From Bacteroidales bacterium UBA2800 (GTDB lineage: Bacteria > Bacteroidota > Bacteroidia > Bacteroidales > Paludibacteraceae): DNA of 31,767 bases. Positions 31,197-31,767 of this stretch are shown here, piece after piece. The notes under the pieces were generated by a model. The model was not told the DNA's origin. It made no database searches and saw only the letters and a program-made list of their open reading frames with translations. The position numbers and the translations under genes were made by a program. The stretch spans positions 1 through 31,767 of the forward strand of contig DEHM01000009.1 in assembly GCA_002351925.1 (NCBI GenBank), written 5' to 3'. Each line of letters starts with the position of its first letter. Position 1 is the first letter of the stretch.

Positions 31197-31280
31197 TTAT
31201 ATTCTAAATATTTCTTCTAAACACCATCCGAGTAGGCAAAAACCTACTATCCAACCTACTATTCCGATGGCGATTTCCAT
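31197..31280 (-). CDS. Possible 27-aa hydrophobic peptide
   Basis: ATG to TAA, 27 residues, almost one membrane segment: MEIAIGIVGWIVGFCLLGWC then LEEIFRI. The coding DNA folds on itself (CCATC/GATGG and AGTAGG/CCTACT), and the hairpin at 31292-31308 with an internal GGAG lies 11 bases upstream. Size, hydrophobicity and structure are like type I toxins or small membrane proteins, but no antisense RNA is shown. May be a chance ORF. Confidence 0.35.
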   Translation of the reverse strand: MEIAIGIVGWIVGFCLLGWCLEEIFRI

Positions 31281-31291
31281 ATCTAATTTTT

Positions 31292-31308
31292 GCTCCAATT
31301 AAAGGAGC
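31292..31308. repeat. Hairpin repeat, right copy of the 17-bp inverted pair
   Basis: GCTCCAATTAAAGGAGC, exact reverse complement of 30625-30641. Confidence 0.85.
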
Positions 31309-31318
31309 GGTTTCTTCT

Positions 31319-31767
31319 CCCATTCCCGAGTTCATTCACGAGGGGATCACTCTGCGTCTGTGCCGAAACGCCAAGCCCAAACAAGGTACGGCGCAACTCT
31401 ATTGCTCTGAGGGTGGGCGGTTCTTCTCCGTCACACGGCGAAGTGTTCACGAGGTCAAACCGAACTACTGTCCTAACCGTCCAAGCAAGAAGACAGGCGG
31501 CCATAGTCGCTATGTTATGATGCGAAATTTTTGCGCAAAACGCTGCCACATCCTCGTCTATGAGGCCTGGGTTGGTCCGCGTACGCCCGGCATGCAGATC
31601 GACCATCTCAACGGCAATCCCCTCGACAACCGTGCCTCCAACCTCCAAGAGGTCACACCCGAGGAGAACATACGCCGCGCTAAGATCCTACGTAAGCTCC
31701 GCACCGCCGCACAGCAACTCCGCGACGCCTCTCTCCATCCGCAGAACATGTCTCGCGGACAACTCCT
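31319..31767 (+). CDS. HNH endonuclease, 3' truncated by window, start not resolved
   Basis: The frame through 31559 is open from 31208 to the window end with no stop. The reading contains GGRFFSVTRR, a phage-type HNH N-domain strand, then VYEAWVGPRTPGMQIDHLNG and NPLDNRASNLQEVTPEEN. IDHLNGN-x-x-DN-x-x-SNL is the catalytic HNH_3 signature (His in IDH, Asn in SNL). The homologous part begins near PIPEFIHEG, but no ATG, GTG or TTG precedes it in frame; the first ATG is at 31517, after the N-domain. Either an unusual start is used (ATT 31322), or a frameshift or decay removed the start. Such genes are usually phage or accessory. The lower confidence is for the start, not the family. Confidence 0.75.

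Noticed and set aside
31140..31260. Possible integron attC site (ATCCAAC and GTTAG-type boxes)
   Set aside because: No matching R'/R'' pair in the right order and no integrase nearby.

Overview
The window looks like a chromosomal segment of an uncultured member of the Bacteroidales (phylum Bacteroidota). Four things point that way. Promoters have the Bacteroidota form, TTTG/TTG then 20 bp then TAnnTTTG. The ribosomal operon is rpmB-rpmG-DUF4295. The murC-ftsQ-ftsA-ftsZ order is typical. Large secreted proteins carry C-terminal tails like type IX secretion cargo. Coding density is very high and many neighbouring genes overlap by 1-14 bases. No rRNA, tRNA, CRISPR array or intact transposase was found.

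Layout. 1-1701: 3' end of a large cadherin-like repeat surface protein. 1806-7488 (+): cell-wall and division cluster murC, ftsQ, ftsA, ftsZ, then a Wzz-topology membrane protein. 7493-9450 (-): dedA and nhaD. 9451-10830: a repeat- and promoter-rich stretch with one small gene (10096-10437) and a long imperfect hairpin RNA (10603-10782) whose architecture resembles 6S RNA. 10831-14511: a mosaic secreted protein. 14786-15409: rpmB, rpmG, DUF4295. 15531-17263: grpE, dnaJ, followed by two predicted outer-membrane barrel proteins to 20667.

20606-29766 (-): one compact envelope-themed run. In transcription order it holds mlaE, mlaF, a small secreted protein, xth, lptB, a kelch lipoprotein, wzi, a GT2 glycosyltransferase, a GT2-kinase fusion and an O-antigen-ligase-like protein. 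It unites lipid trafficking, LPS export and glycan assembly. 29825-30514 (-): a YgjP-type metallopeptidase. 30519-31767: an accessory-looking end with a mirrored divergent promoter pair, tiny ORFs, many hairpins and a start-less HNH endonuclease gene cut by the window edge.

The most unusual signals are: the 6S-like RNA; a 41-bp mirrored promoter pair at 30519-30605; 7-bp and 16-bp repeat arrays sitting exactly on gene boundaries and read as start codons, stop codons or signal peptides; a related repeat read inside MurC; and a glycosyltransferase fused to a WaaP/InaA-type kinase. All functional calls come from reading motifs by eye; no database search was run.
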